Source: Burkholderia stagnalis | GTDB taxonomy: Bacteria; Pseudomonadota; Gammaproteobacteria; Burkholderiales; Burkholderiaceae | Direction of reading: 5' to 3' | Length of the DNA stretch: 64,000 nucleotides | NCBI RefSeq assembly: GCF_902830275.1 | Contig: NZ_CADESW010000015.1 | Coordinates: 124,001-188,000 of the forward strand | Position numbers and translations under genes: made by a program | Shown here: positions 28,740 through 37,973 of the stretch, in pieces | How the letters are laid out: the number at the start of each line of letters is the position of its first letter | Numbering within the stretch: the stretch's first letter is position 1 | Notes under the pieces: model-generated | Told to the model about the DNA's origin: nothing | The model's input: the letters and a program-made list of their open reading frames with translations, nothing else | Database searches by the model: none

Positions 28740-29702
28740 TCAGTCCGCCTTTGCAGCAAACGCCCGCGCCTGCTCCGGCCAGTCGTCCGGCACGATGAAC
28801 CCGCGGGCCGTCTCACGCCACGCGGCGTCGGCGTCCGGCCGATAGACCCCGATCAATGCCGGCGCCTCGCGCGCCGACAGGACGGCCGGCAGCGCCTGTG
28901 CCGCCGCAAGCGGCTCGGGCGCGCTGGCGCCGTTTGCGATGCGCCGCGGCGCGAGCCACGCAAGGCGCGGCAGCACCGCCCACGCGGCATCCTCCGGCAG
29001 CGCGGCGGCCCACGCCGCCCACTGCGCGCGGGTCAGCCAGAAGCCGCGCGGATGGTCCGGCGCGACTTCCTCGCGCACATCCGGCAACGGCGCGCCATGC
29101 GGGTAGAACAGCCATCCCTTGATGAACATCTGCGCATCGGACGGCTTGCCGTAGCCGAGCAGCGCGAAGCCGTCGCGCCCGCTCAGGCGCAGCTGGTGAT
29201 CGATCAGCCGGCGGCGCTTGCGATCGAAGCGGTCGACGAGATTCGGTCCGACGAAGTCGGCCAGCGATGCCGTGCCTTGCACGGGCGCGCACAGATAGCA
29301 CTTCACCGCGAGTTCCCAGTGCAGGCGCCGCCCGCCGGGCGTGTCGACGAGGAAATCCACCTCGCCGAGCGTCTGGCGGTTGCTGCGCAGCGCAAGATTG
29401 GCCGCGACGAGCCGCAGCGACGGCCCGTGCGTCAGGAAGTATTCGAGCAGGCATTCGGCGTAGCGGCCGAGCCGGACCGGCCGCAGCCCCTCGAGCGCGC
29501 GATGCAGCGGCTCGGGCGCCGCGTCGAGCGCGGCCAGCCATGCCTCGGCCGCCGCCCGCTCCGCGGCATCGGCCCACGGCCGCGCGAGCGGCGCGCCGGG
29601 CGCCGCGGCGAGCAGGTCCGGGCTCGACAGCAGCCATGCCAGATCGCGGACCGCGGCATCGCGCAGCGTTTCGACGAACGACGACGCCGCGCCGGCCGTC
29701 AT
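28740..29702 (-). CDS. DUF1853 family protein, possible PD-(D/E)XK nuclease relative
   Basis: A 320-residue soluble protein of the DUF1853 type. The conserved core GEVDFLVD (113-120) followed by HWELAVKCYL (128-137) gives acidic residues E114, D116 and E130 and lysine K134. This resembles the arrangement of PD-(D/E)XK nuclease folds, although the spacing E-x3-K is not the textbook E-x-K. The C-terminal half has GYGKPSDAQMFIKGWLFYP. Its ATG overlaps the TGA of the uracil-DNA glycosylase (ATGA at 29699-29702), so the two are translationally coupled. No activity is established as far as I know; the nuclease reading is inference. Confidence 0.82.
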   Translation of the reverse strand: MTAGAASSFVETLRDAAVRDLAWLLSSPDLLAAAPGAPLARPWADAAERAAAEAWLAALDAAPEPLHRALEGLRPVRLGRYAECLLEYFLTHGPSLRLVAANLALRSNRQTLGEVDFLVDTPGGRRLHWELAVKCYLCAPVQGTASLADFVGPNLVDRFDRKRRRLIDHQLRLSGRDGFALLGYGKPSDAQMFIKGWLFYPHGAPLPDVREEVAPDHPRGFWLTRAQWAAWAAALPEDAAWAVLPRLAWLAPRRIANGASAPEPLAAAQALPAVLSAREAPALIGVYRPDADAAWRETARGFIVPDDWPEQARAFAAKAD

Positions 29703-30814
29703 GGCGCGGACCGCTCGCCGTTCGCCTCGCCGGAGGCCGCCCCACGGATGGCCGCCCCACGGAACGTATCGCGCGCGAGGCACAGGTCGGCCCATGCCTT
29801 CGCCTTGTCCTGCAGGCTGCGCAGCAGATAGGCGGGGTGGTAGGTGACGATCACCGGCACGCCTTCGTACGTGTGCACGCGGCCGCGCAGCGACGCGATG
29901 CTGGCGTCCGTCTTCAGCAGCGTCTGCGCGGCGAAGCGCCCGAGCGCGACGATCAGCTTCGGCTTCACGAGCGCGACCTGGCGCTGCAGGTACGGCTCGC
30001 AGCGCGCGACCTCGTCCGGCTCCGGGTTGCGGTTGCCGGGCGGGCGGCACTTGATCACGTTGGCGATGTAGACGTTGTCGCCGCGTTCGAGCGACAGCGA
30101 CCGCAGCATGTTGTCGAGCAGCTTGCCGGCCTGGCCGACGAACGGCTCGCCCTGTTTGTCCTCGTTTTCACCCGGCGCCTCGCCGATCAGCATCCAGTCC
30201 GCCTCGCGATCGCCGACGCCGAACACGGTGTTGGTCCGCTTCTCGCAGAGGCCGCAGCGCGTGCAGTCGGCCACGCGCGCCGCGAGCGCGTCCCAGTCGA
30301 GTTCCGCGACCGGTGTTTCGGCTGGGCGCGGGTCTGCGGCGGGTGCAAGCTCCGCCGGCGGGGCTGCGTCGAACCACGCGAAATCGTCGTCGGTGAGCGG
30401 CGGTGCGTCGTCGGCGGGCGGGGTGAAATCGTCGCCGCGCGCAGCCGATGCGGGTTGCGCGGGCATCGCGCGGCGGCCGGCTGCGGGATCCGCATCTGCA
30501 TAAGCTTGCGGCGCGGGCGACGCGGCAGGCAATCGCGCGCCGCCATCGTCACGCACCGCTGCCGCTCCGCCCGCTTCGGCGAAAACGCGCGCCGGTCGCG
30601 GCGGCGCGTCGGCCGGCCGCGCGGCCGTCTGCGTGGCCGCCGCGGCCGGGATCTCTCCTGCAGCGACGCCGACGGGCGTTTCCACCTGCTCTCCCGCCGC
30701 CTGCGTCACGGCCTCCTGCCCGGGTGCCGCCGGCACCTCGCCTGCGTTCAGCCCGCGCCGCACCCAGCGGTGCGTCAGCCCCATCTCCTCGAGTGCCGCT
30801 TCAGCCCACGCCAT
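29699..30814 (-). CDS. Family 4 uracil-DNA glycosylase with disordered N-terminal extension
   Basis: Excises uracil from DNA. The catalytic domain (about 172-355) has the family-4 iron-sulfur cysteines C184, C187, C256 and C272, motif A GEAPGENEDKQGEPFVGQAG, and YHPAYLLR. Family members are often about 200-250 residues; this one is 371 because residues 25-165 are an Ala/Pro-rich, acidic, probably disordered extension. The N-terminal MAWAEAALEEMGLTHRW resembles a short helical module of the RimI-UDG region. It overlaps rimI by 14 bp upstream and DUF1853 by 4 bp downstream. Confidence 0.92.
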   Translation of the reverse strand: MAWAEAALEEMGLTHRWVRRGLNAGEVPAAPGQEAVTQAAGEQVETPVGVAAGEIPAAAATQTAARPADAPPRPARVFAEAGGAAAVRDDGGARLPAASPAPQAYADADPAAGRRAMPAQPASAARGDDFTPPADDAPPLTDDDFAWFDAAPPAELAPAADPRPAETPVAELDWDALAARVADCTRCGLCEKRTNTVFGVGDREADWMLIGEAPGENEDKQGEPFVGQAGKLLDNMLRSLSLERGDNVYIANVIKCRPPGNRNPEPDEVARCEPYLQRQVALVKPKLIVALGRFAAQTLLKTDASIASLRGRVHTYEGVPVIVTYHPAYLLRSLQDKAKAWADLCLARDTFRGAAIRGAASGEANGERSAP

Positions 30815-31298
30815 GCGCGCCTCCGTCCCTGTTCAGCGTCAGACGCATCACGATCGCGTCCTCCCGGCTGCGATGCCGCGCCGGATAGTAGTTCTTGCGC
30901 CGCCCGATCGTCACGAAGCCGAAGCGCTCGTACAGATGGATCGCGCGCGGATTCGACGGCCGCACCTCGAGCAGCACCCCTTCGAGCCCCTCCGCCTGCG
31001 CGATGCGCACCGCCTCGCGCAGCAGCGCGAGCCCGGCGCCCGAGCATTGCGCGGCCGGCGCGACGCACAGGTTCAGCAGGTGCATCTCGTCGATCACGGG
31101 CATCAGCACACAATAGCCGACGAGTGCGCCCGTCACGTGACGCAGGCACACGCCGAAGTAGCCGTTGCGCAGCGAGTCTTCGAAGTTGCCGCGGCTCCAC
31201 GGGAATTCGTAGGCGGCGCGCTCGATCTCGACGACCTCGTCGAGATCGGCGTCCGTCATCGGCGACAGATACCGGTCGCTCAGCAGCACGCCGGTCAT
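30801..31298 (-). CDS. rimI: Ribosomal protein S18-alanine N-acetyltransferase
   Basis: GNAT enzyme that acetylates the N-terminal alanine of ribosomal protein S18. The 165 residues include the EIERAAYEFPWSRGNF region typical of RimI, the acetyl-CoA loop with VAPAAQCSGAGLALL, and NPRAIHLYERFGFVTIGRRK. Its ATG overlaps the tsaB stop (ATGA at 31295-31298). The tsaB-rimI pairing is widespread and supports the assignment over a generic acetyltransferase. Confidence 0.93.
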   Translation of the reverse strand: MTGVLLSDRYLSPMTDADLDEVVEIERAAYEFPWSRGNFEDSLRNGYFGVCLRHVTGALVGYCVLMPVIDEMHLLNLCVAPAAQCSGAGLALLREAVRIAQAEGLEGVLLEVRPSNPRAIHLYERFGFVTIGRRKNYYPARHRSREDAIVMRLTLNRDGGAHGVG

Positions 31299-32053
31299 CC
31301 CTGCGCTCCTCCCGGCCGGGCCGCGCGCGCCGCCATCCGTTCGGCGGTAGTCTGCGCGACCTTGTCGCGCACGTACTCGGGCGCGGCCTGGTCGGCCGGC
31401 ACCGTGCGCCCGGCGCGAAACGCGCGCAGCGCGACGTGCGCGACCGCCAGCGCATGCGGCAACGCGTCGCCGTCGGCCGCCGCGGCGCGCGCGAGCGCCG
31501 GCAGCTGCGCGCCGAACGCAGCGGCCGCGTTGCCCGCGAGCGTGAACGGCACGTCGGGCACGCCCACCGCGCCGGGCGCATCGAGCGCGGCCGGGTGCAG
31601 CGTGCGCCAGTCGCCGGCGGCTTCGTCCCATGCGAAATCGGCCCAGTAGACCTCGTCCATCCGCGCATCGAGCGCGGCCAGCACGCGCGCCGTACCCGGC
31701 GCGCGCAGCCGCGCGTGCTCGGCACACGCGAGCAGCGTGCCGACCGGCACGACCGGCAGCCCGCGGCCGAACGCGAGGCCCTGCGTGATGCCGGTCGCGG
31801 TGCGCAGGCCCGTGAACGAGCCGGGGCCCGCGCCGAACGCGATCGCGTCGCAGTCGGCGAGCGTCAGCCCCGATTCGGCGAAGAGTTCCTGGATCGCCGG
31901 CAGCACGCGCGTGCTCGAGACGGCGCCCGTCAGTTCGTGGCGGACCCAGCTTTGTGGGGCGGAAGCGGCGGATTCGGCCGTGGCCGAGCGCAGCAATGCG
32001 ACCGAGCAGTATTCGGTCGACGTATCGATGGCGAGGAGCACTGTTTGCATCAT
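31295..32053 (-). CDS. tsaB: tRNA threonylcarbamoyladenosine biosynthesis protein TsaB
   Basis: Partner of TsaD and TsaE in making t6A at position 37 of ANN-decoding tRNAs. The 252-residue protein has the ASKHA-fold N-terminus LLAIDTSTEYCSVALL and the conserved AFGAGPGSFTGLRTATGITQGLAFG. The start is at 32053 or the adjacent ATG at 32050; the longer frame to 32086 is unlikely because family members begin just before the LAIDTS strand. It heads a four-gene overlapping run (tsaB, rimI, UDG, DUF1853) and is divergent from the acyl-CoA-binding gene. Confidence 0.93.
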   Translation of the reverse strand: MMQTVLLAIDTSTEYCSVALLRSATAESAASAPQSWVRHELTGAVSSTRVLPAIQELFAESGLTLADCDAIAFGAGPGSFTGLRTATGITQGLAFGRGLPVVPVGTLLACAEHARLRAPGTARVLAALDARMDEVYWADFAWDEAAGDWRTLHPAALDAPGAVGVPDVPFTLAGNAAAAFGAQLPALARAAAADGDALPHALAVAHVALRAFRAGRTVPADQAAPEYVRDKVAQTTAERMAARAARPGGAQG

Positions 32054-32209
32054 GGCCGACATTGTAATGCGGCGCCCCGCTCCCACGGGCGATCGCCGCG
32101 GCCCATGATGCCGGCCCGGCGCACGCGCCGGTTTGGAAGGATCGCTCGACCCGCCGCGGCGGCGCGCTTGTTAAGATCGCCCGACTTGAAACCTCCACGG
32201 AGACACCCG

Positions 32210-32479
32210 ATGAGCGACATCACCGCCCAGTTCAACCAGGCCCAGGAAGACGTGAAGCAACTGTCCGAGCGCCCGGGCAACCTCACGCTGCTGCGCCTCT
32301 ATGCGCTCTTCAAGCAAGCGACGGACGGCGACGCGCACGGCGACAAGCCGGGCTTCACCGATATCGTCGGCAAGTACAAGTACGACGCATGGGACGCGCT
32401 GAAAGGCACGTCGCAGGATGCCGCAAAGCAGCAATACGTCGAGCTCGTCGAATCGCTGAAGAACGGCACCGCGTCCTGA
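32210..32479 (+). CDS. Acyl-CoA-binding protein
   Basis: An 89-residue four-helix protein of the ACBP family, common in eukaryotes and present in some bacteria. It binds long-chain acyl-CoA esters in the cytosol. Diagnostic segments are LRLYALFKQATDGD, KPGFTDIVGKYKYDAWD and the end QQYVELVESLK. The length is essentially that of stand-alone animal ACBP (86). A GGAG lies upstream of the ATG at 32210. It sits between tsaB (divergent) and rhlE, with no lipid gene beside it. Confidence 0.95.
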   Translation: MSDITAQFNQAQEDVKQLSERPGNLTLLRLYALFKQATDGDAHGDKPGFTDIVGKYKYDAWDALKGTSQDAAKQQYVELVESLKNGTAS

Positions 32480-32824
32480 TTGCATTCAGCCGCAACACAA
32501 TGGTGGCGCAGCGCAGCAAAAATCACTATAATGCTCGCTGCGTCACATCCGCGCTCGGCCCATCGGCCGTCCGGCCAGACGCCTCGCTGCGTTAAGCTCC
32601 AATCCGGTTTAGAACCTGTCCCCTTCCTGCTTCGGCTCTCGCGGCCGTCACTTATCAGGCTGGCGGCAACGCTGTCATAGCACGCCGCACCCAAAACAGC
32701 TTCTAGCCTCATCCGCCACGTGACTGGCGGATTGCACCCGTTTTCCGATTTGCTCGTTGAATCCGACAACTTGGGCATGCGCGATTGGCGCCGACGTTTC
32801 ACCCACTGTGTTTCAAGGATTGTT
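32480..32824 (+). promoter_or_regulatory. Long promoter and leader region of rhlE
   Basis: This gap of 345 bp holds no convincing gene. It has a perfect TATAAT at 32527-32532 (no good -35), which would give a leader of about 285 nt. Within it ATCCGCCA (32711-32718) and TGGCGGAT (32725-32732) form an 8-bp stem with a 6-nt loop, without a T-run. RNA-helicase mRNAs often have long autoregulatory leaders; that role here is inference. Confidence 0.5.
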
Positions 32825-34378
32825 ATGACTTCGAGCATTTCCACCAGCCCCCTCAACGCGACCGCCGACAAGGCACTCGGTCTCGACGACGCCGCGCAGG
32901 CTGCAGCCGCGCCGGCCGCCGACGAGCCGACCTTCGCGTCGCTCGGGCTGTCGCCGGAGATCGTCTCCGCGCTGGAGGCCGCCGGCTACGTGAAGCCGAC
33001 GCCGGTGCAGCAGCGCGCGATTCCGGCCGGCATCGCCGGCCGCGACCTGCTGGTGTCGAGCCCGACGGGTTCGGGCAAGACCGCAGCCTTCATGCTGCCC
33101 GCGATCGAGCGTTTCGCGCAGCTCCAGAAGGCGCAGGCGCAGCAGCCGCGCGCGCCGCGCGAACCGAACAACGGCGATCGCCGTGTCCGCCGTCCGCAGC
33201 CGGTCGCACGCCCCGGCCTCCTCGTGCTGACGCCGACCCGCGAACTCGCGATGCAGGTCACGACGGCCGCATCGACGTACGGCAAGCACCTGAAGCGCCT
33301 GCGCACGGTCAGCATCCTCGGCGGTGTCGCCTATGGCCAGCAGTTGATGCTGCTCGCGAAGAACCCTGAAATCCTCGTCGCGACCCCGGGCCGCCTGCTC
33401 GACCACCTCGAGCGCGGCCGCATCGACCTGTCCGAACTGAAGATGCTCGTGCTCGACGAAGCCGACCGCATGCTCGACATGGGCTTCATCGAAGACATCG
33501 AGACGATCGTCGACGCCACGCCCGAATCGCGCCAGACGATGCTGTTCTCGGCCACGCTCGACGGCAAGATCGGCTCGCTGACGAGCCGCCTGCTGAAGGA
33601 TCCGGAGCGCATCGAGATCCAGCAGCGCCTCGAGTCGCGCGCGAACATCGCGCAGACCGTGCACTACGTGGACGACCGCGACCACAAGGATCGCCTGCTC
33701 GATCACCTGCTGCGCGACAACGCGCTCGACCAGGCGATCATCTTCACGGCGACCAAGATCGACGCCGACCAGCTCGCCGGCCGCCTCGCGGACGCGGGCT
33801 TCGAATCGGCCGCGCTGCACGGCGACCTGCCGCAGGGCGCACGCAACCGCACGATCCGCGCCCTGCGCGAGCGCCGCGTGCGCGTGCTCGTCGCGACCGA
33901 CGTCGCGGCGCGCGGCATCGACATCCCCGGCATCACGCACGTGTTCAACTACGACCTGCCGAAGTTCGCGGAAGACTACGTGCACCGCATCGGCCGTACC
34001 GGCCGCGCGGGCCGCTCGGGCATCGCGGTGAGCCTCGTGCATCACGCCGAACAAGGCGCGCTGAAGCGCATCGAGCGCTTCGTGCGCTCGCCGCTGCCGG
34101 TCAACGTGATCGAAGGCTTCGAGCCGCGCAAGGCGCCCCCGCGCAACGATCGCGGCAACGGCGGCCGCGGCCGTCCGGGTGGCGGCAACGGTGGCGGCCG
34201 TCGCTTCGGCGGCAAGCCGGGCGGCGGTTACGGCAACGGCAACGGTAGCGGCCGCAGCTATGGCGGCGGCGGCGGCAACGGCGGCTGGAGCGGCAAGCCG
34301 GGCGGCAGCCGCGACGGCGGCAACCGCCGCAGCGACGGCCAGCGCGGCGGCCCGCGACGCAGCAATTCGGCGTCGTGA
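32825..34378 (+). CDS. rhlE: DEAD-box ATP-dependent RNA helicase, RhlE type
   Basis: Unwinds RNA in ribosome assembly or mRNA decay. The 517-residue protein has all DEAD-box motifs: Q motif KPTPVQQRAIP, SPTGSGKTAA, PTRELAMQV, LDEADRMLDMGF, FSATLDG, TDVAARGIDIPG and HRIGRTGRAGR. After the core the tail (about 435-517) is Gly/Arg/Asn/Ser-rich, an RGG-like RNA-binding extension. Start MTSSISTSPL follows AGGATT; the upstream in-frame ATG lies inside the leader hairpin and is unlikely. RhlE is favoured over SrmB/DbpA by the core and tail, but DEAD-box subfamilies are hard to separate by eye. Confidence 0.92.
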   Translation: MTSSISTSPLNATADKALGLDDAAQAAAAPAADEPTFASLGLSPEIVSALEAAGYVKPTPVQQRAIPAGIAGRDLLVSSPTGSGKTAAFMLPAIERFAQLQKAQAQQPRAPREPNNGDRRVRRPQPVARPGLLVLTPTRELAMQVTTAASTYGKHLKRLRTVSILGGVAYGQQLMLLAKNPEILVATPGRLLDHLERGRIDLSELKMLVLDEADRMLDMGFIEDIETIVDATPESRQTMLFSATLDGKIGSLTSRLLKDPERIEIQQRLESRANIAQTVHYVDDRDHKDRLLDHLLRDNALDQAIIFTATKIDADQLAGRLADAGFESAALHGDLPQGARNRTIRALRERRVRVLVATDVAARGIDIPGITHVFNYDLPKFAEDYVHRIGRTGRAGRSGIAVSLVHHAEQGALKRIERFVRSPLPVNVIEGFEPRKAPPRNDRGNGGRGRPGGGNGGGRRFGGKPGGGYGNGNGSGRSYGGGGGNGGWSGKPGGSRDGGNRRSDGQRGGPRRSNSAS

Positions 34379-34385
34379 CGGCGTG

Positions 34386-34457
34386 CGGACGGCCTCGTCG
34401 GCCGTCCGTCGATCGCCCCGCAACACGCAACCGGCGCACCCGCGCCGGTTTTTTTTC
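34386..34457 (+). terminator. Double hairpin terminator after rhlE
   Basis: First, CGGACGGCC (34386-34394) pairs with GGCCGTCCG (34400-34408). Then AACCGGCG (34429-34436) pairs with CGCCGGTT (34443-34450) and runs into eight T residues, a classical Rho-independent terminator. Confidence 0.88.
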
Positions 34458-34767
34458 GCCTCGGCCAACATTTCACGATGCGAAAAATTTTTTTGTGTCG
34501 TAAAAAATCATGCTGCGTGGCACAACCCACGATATTGCGGGATGGGAAAGTCCATTTCTCATCACGGAATGCCTGATTCAAGATACTGAATTATAACGAT
34601 TTAAATTTTCAAGGCTTCCTGAAAAAGCCCCTGTTTCGCGACTCCCTGTTTGCCTAGACTCTTATACAAGACTTCACGAAACGGAACGCCACGCTCTCCG
34701 CCTCGTGAAAAGCGTCTCCGTCTTCGGATTCATCCGATTCAGGCAACACCATGTCAAGGAGCACATC
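34458..34767 (+). promoter_or_regulatory. AT-rich upstream region of aceA
   Basis: No gene is seen here. The stretch is unusually AT-rich for this genome, with A/T runs near 34488-34505 and several -10-like boxes: TATAAC near 34592 and TATACA at 34663-34668. None has a convincing -35 at 16-18 bp. This suggests activator-dependent control of isocitrate lyase. A good AAGGAG precedes the ATG. Confidence 0.45.
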
Positions 34768-36075
<1,308 letters not shown>

Positions 36076-36091
36076 GACGCCCCGGCGTCAT

Positions 36092-36128
36092 GCCGACGCC
36101 CGCCGGTCATGCGGCGGCGGGCGTCGGC
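36092..36128. terminator. Perfect 14-bp stem hairpin after aceA
   Basis: GCCGACGCCCGCCG (36092-36105) pairs fully with 36115-36128 across a 9-nt loop, 16 bases after the aceA stop. No T-run follows. It may protect the aceA mRNA end or act in Rho-dependent termination. Confidence 0.5.
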
Positions 36129-36302
36129 GCCCGAATCACGAAAGAGCATCAGGGAGAAGACGGCGGGCGCGCGACGGCAGGCGCGCGACCCGCCGCGCGG
36201 CCTGCGGGCCGCACACGACGACGCGCGCCGGCCCAGCCGGCATGCGCTGCTTTCAGCCTCGGCCGGAAAGCCCGCCCCGCTTCGCGCGGGCCGGCGCCTG
36301 GC

Positions 36303-36737
36303 CTACCGATAGACGATCACCGGAATTTTCGTATGGGTCAGCACGCGCTGCGTTTCGCTGCCGATCAGCAGACTGCCGAGCCCGCGTCGCCCGTGCGACG
36401 CCATGAAGATCACATCGCAGCCGCCTCGTTCGGCCGCCTCGATGATGCCGAGGTATGGCGACGGATGAACGCTCGTCCAGGTGTCGCAGTGGACACCCGC
36501 CTGCCGCGCGGCAGATTCCACCTCGTCGAGATGCGTGCGTGCCTCGCGCTCGCTGCGCGCCCGGAAATCGGCGGGCGGCTCGATGATCACCTCCGAGAAC
36601 GGCGAGTACGGATACTGCGGCAGGCACGCATAGGCCGTCACGCGCGCGCCGACCGCGCGGGCGAGATCGATCGCGCCGTCGATCGCCTTCTTCGACAGGT
36701 CGGACCCGTCGGTCGGAACGAGGATGTGCTTGAACAT
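36303..36737 (-). CDS. Universal stress protein, UspA family
   Basis: A 144-residue single-domain Usp protein. It starts FKHILVPTDGSDLSKKA and ends with the ATP-binding signature in SHGRRGLGSLLIGSETQRVL (G-x2-G-x9-G-S/T type), so it probably binds ATP. The start at 36737 matches the family; the frame upstream adds eight residues. It is convergent with aceA. Its role is likely in stress survival, without a specific target visible. Confidence 0.93.
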   Translation of the reverse strand: MFKHILVPTDGSDLSKKAIDGAIDLARAVGARVTAYACLPQYPYSPFSEVIIEPPADFRARSEREARTHLDEVESAARQAGVHCDTWTSVHPSPYLGIIEAAERGGCDVIFMASHGRRGLGSLLIGSETQRVLTHTKIPVIVYR

Positions 36738-36914
36738 CGCGCCCTCCATCGTCAATCGCACGTTGTGCGCCGCGCCGCCTGCCGCGGCCGCGACGCCACC
36801 GGTATGCCTGTTTCGATTGTAGTGTGCGAAAACGTGCCGCCAGCCGGGGCAGCGGGTTCGCCCTCATATCGGAAACACGCGGGTCGGGCGGCAGCGCCGC
36901 TCGCCCCGCTGCCG

Positions 36915-37817
36915 CTAGCCCCAATAACCGGGCCGCTCGTACGTGTGCTTCAGGTAATCGAGAAACAGCCGCACGCGCAACGGCAGGTGCCGGCGCTGCG
37001 GAAACACCGCGTGGATGCCGATCGGCGGCGCGGCGAACGCGTCGAGCACGCTGACGAGGCGGCCGGCCGCGATGTCCTCGCCGACTTCCCACCACGAGCG
37101 CCACGCGAGGCCGTGGCCCGCCAGGCACCACTCGTGCAGCACCGCGCCGTCCGAGCACTCCATCATGCCGCTCACGCGGATCGACACGACCTTGCCGTCC
37201 TCCTGGAATGCCCAGCCGCGCTGCTGGTTCGCGTTCGCGGCGAGCGCAAGGCAGTTGTGCCGCGCGAGCTCCGCGAGCGTCGCCGGCGTGCCGCGCCGCG
37301 CGAGATACGCCGGCGACGCGACGCACACCCGGCGGTTCTCGCCGAGTTTCAGCGACACCAGCGACGAATCGGGCAGCTCGCCGAGCCGCACCGCGCAATC
37401 GAAGCCCTCGTTGACGAGGTCGACCATCCGGTCGGACAGGTCGAGCGTGACCGACACGTCCGGATGCGCGCAGCTGAATTCGGGCACGAGCGGCGCGACG
37501 TGCCGCCGGCCGAAACCGGCCGGCGCGGAGATCCGCAGGTGGCCGCTCGCCTTCACGCCGCCCGCGGACACGCTCGCCTCCGCGTTCTGCATGTCGTTGA
37601 TGATGCGCTGGCAATCCTCGAGGAACGCCGAGCCTTCGAAGGTCAGCGTGAGCTTGCGCGTCGTGCGCACCAGCAGCTTGACGCCGAGCCGCTCCTCGAG
37701 CGCGTCGAGCCGGCGGCCGATGATCGCCGGCGCGACCCCTTCCGCGTGCGCGGCCGCCGACAGGCTGCCTTTCGCCGCGACCGCGGCGAACGTTTCGATC
37801 TGTTTGAACCGGTCCAT
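36915..37817 (-). CDS. LysR-family transcriptional regulator
   Basis: A 300-residue LysR-type regulator: N-terminal winged helix-turn-helix (MDRFKQIETFAAVAAKGSLS, then IGRRLDALEERLGVKLL) and a C-terminal substrate-binding domain. It is divergent from the L-2-haloacid dehalogenase gene across a 156-bp AT-rich gap. LysR regulators commonly control the divergent gene, so it may regulate the dehalogenase, but the inducer is unknown. The start at 37817 was chosen on the family N-terminus. Confidence 0.93.
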   Translation of the reverse strand: MDRFKQIETFAAVAAKGSLSAAAHAEGVAPAIIGRRLDALEERLGVKLLVRTTRKLTLTFEGSAFLEDCQRIINDMQNAEASVSAGGVKASGHLRISAPAGFGRRHVAPLVPEFSCAHPDVSVTLDLSDRMVDLVNEGFDCAVRLGELPDSSLVSLKLGENRRVCVASPAYLARRGTPATLAELARHNCLALAANANQQRGWAFQEDGKVVSIRVSGMMECSDGAVLHEWCLAGHGLAWRSWWEVGEDIAAGRLVSVLDAFAAPPIGIHAVFPQRRHLPLRVRLFLDYLKHTYERPGYWG

Positions 37818-37973
37818 GAATCGGGAGGACGGCGCCAACGTCCCTCATATTGACTGAAGCGGCTCCAGATTAGGTATATGAAAGTAAAAGATCAAGTGAT
37901 GTTTAGCGTCTTTTTTAGCACTGACGAGCACGAATAAAATCGTTTCCGACCTCTGATACTGGAGCGCAAGGCT
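37818..37973. promoter_or_regulatory. Divergent promoter region, LysR regulator / dehalogenase
   Basis: An AT-rich 156-bp gap. On the plus strand TTGACT (37850-37855) and TATATG (37875-37880) are 19 bp apart. On the minus strand TTGATC and TAATCT are 17 bp apart over the same stretch. GGAG at 37961-37964 is the ribosome-binding site of the dehalogenase. LysR binding would be expected here, but no single site stands out. Confidence 0.45.
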
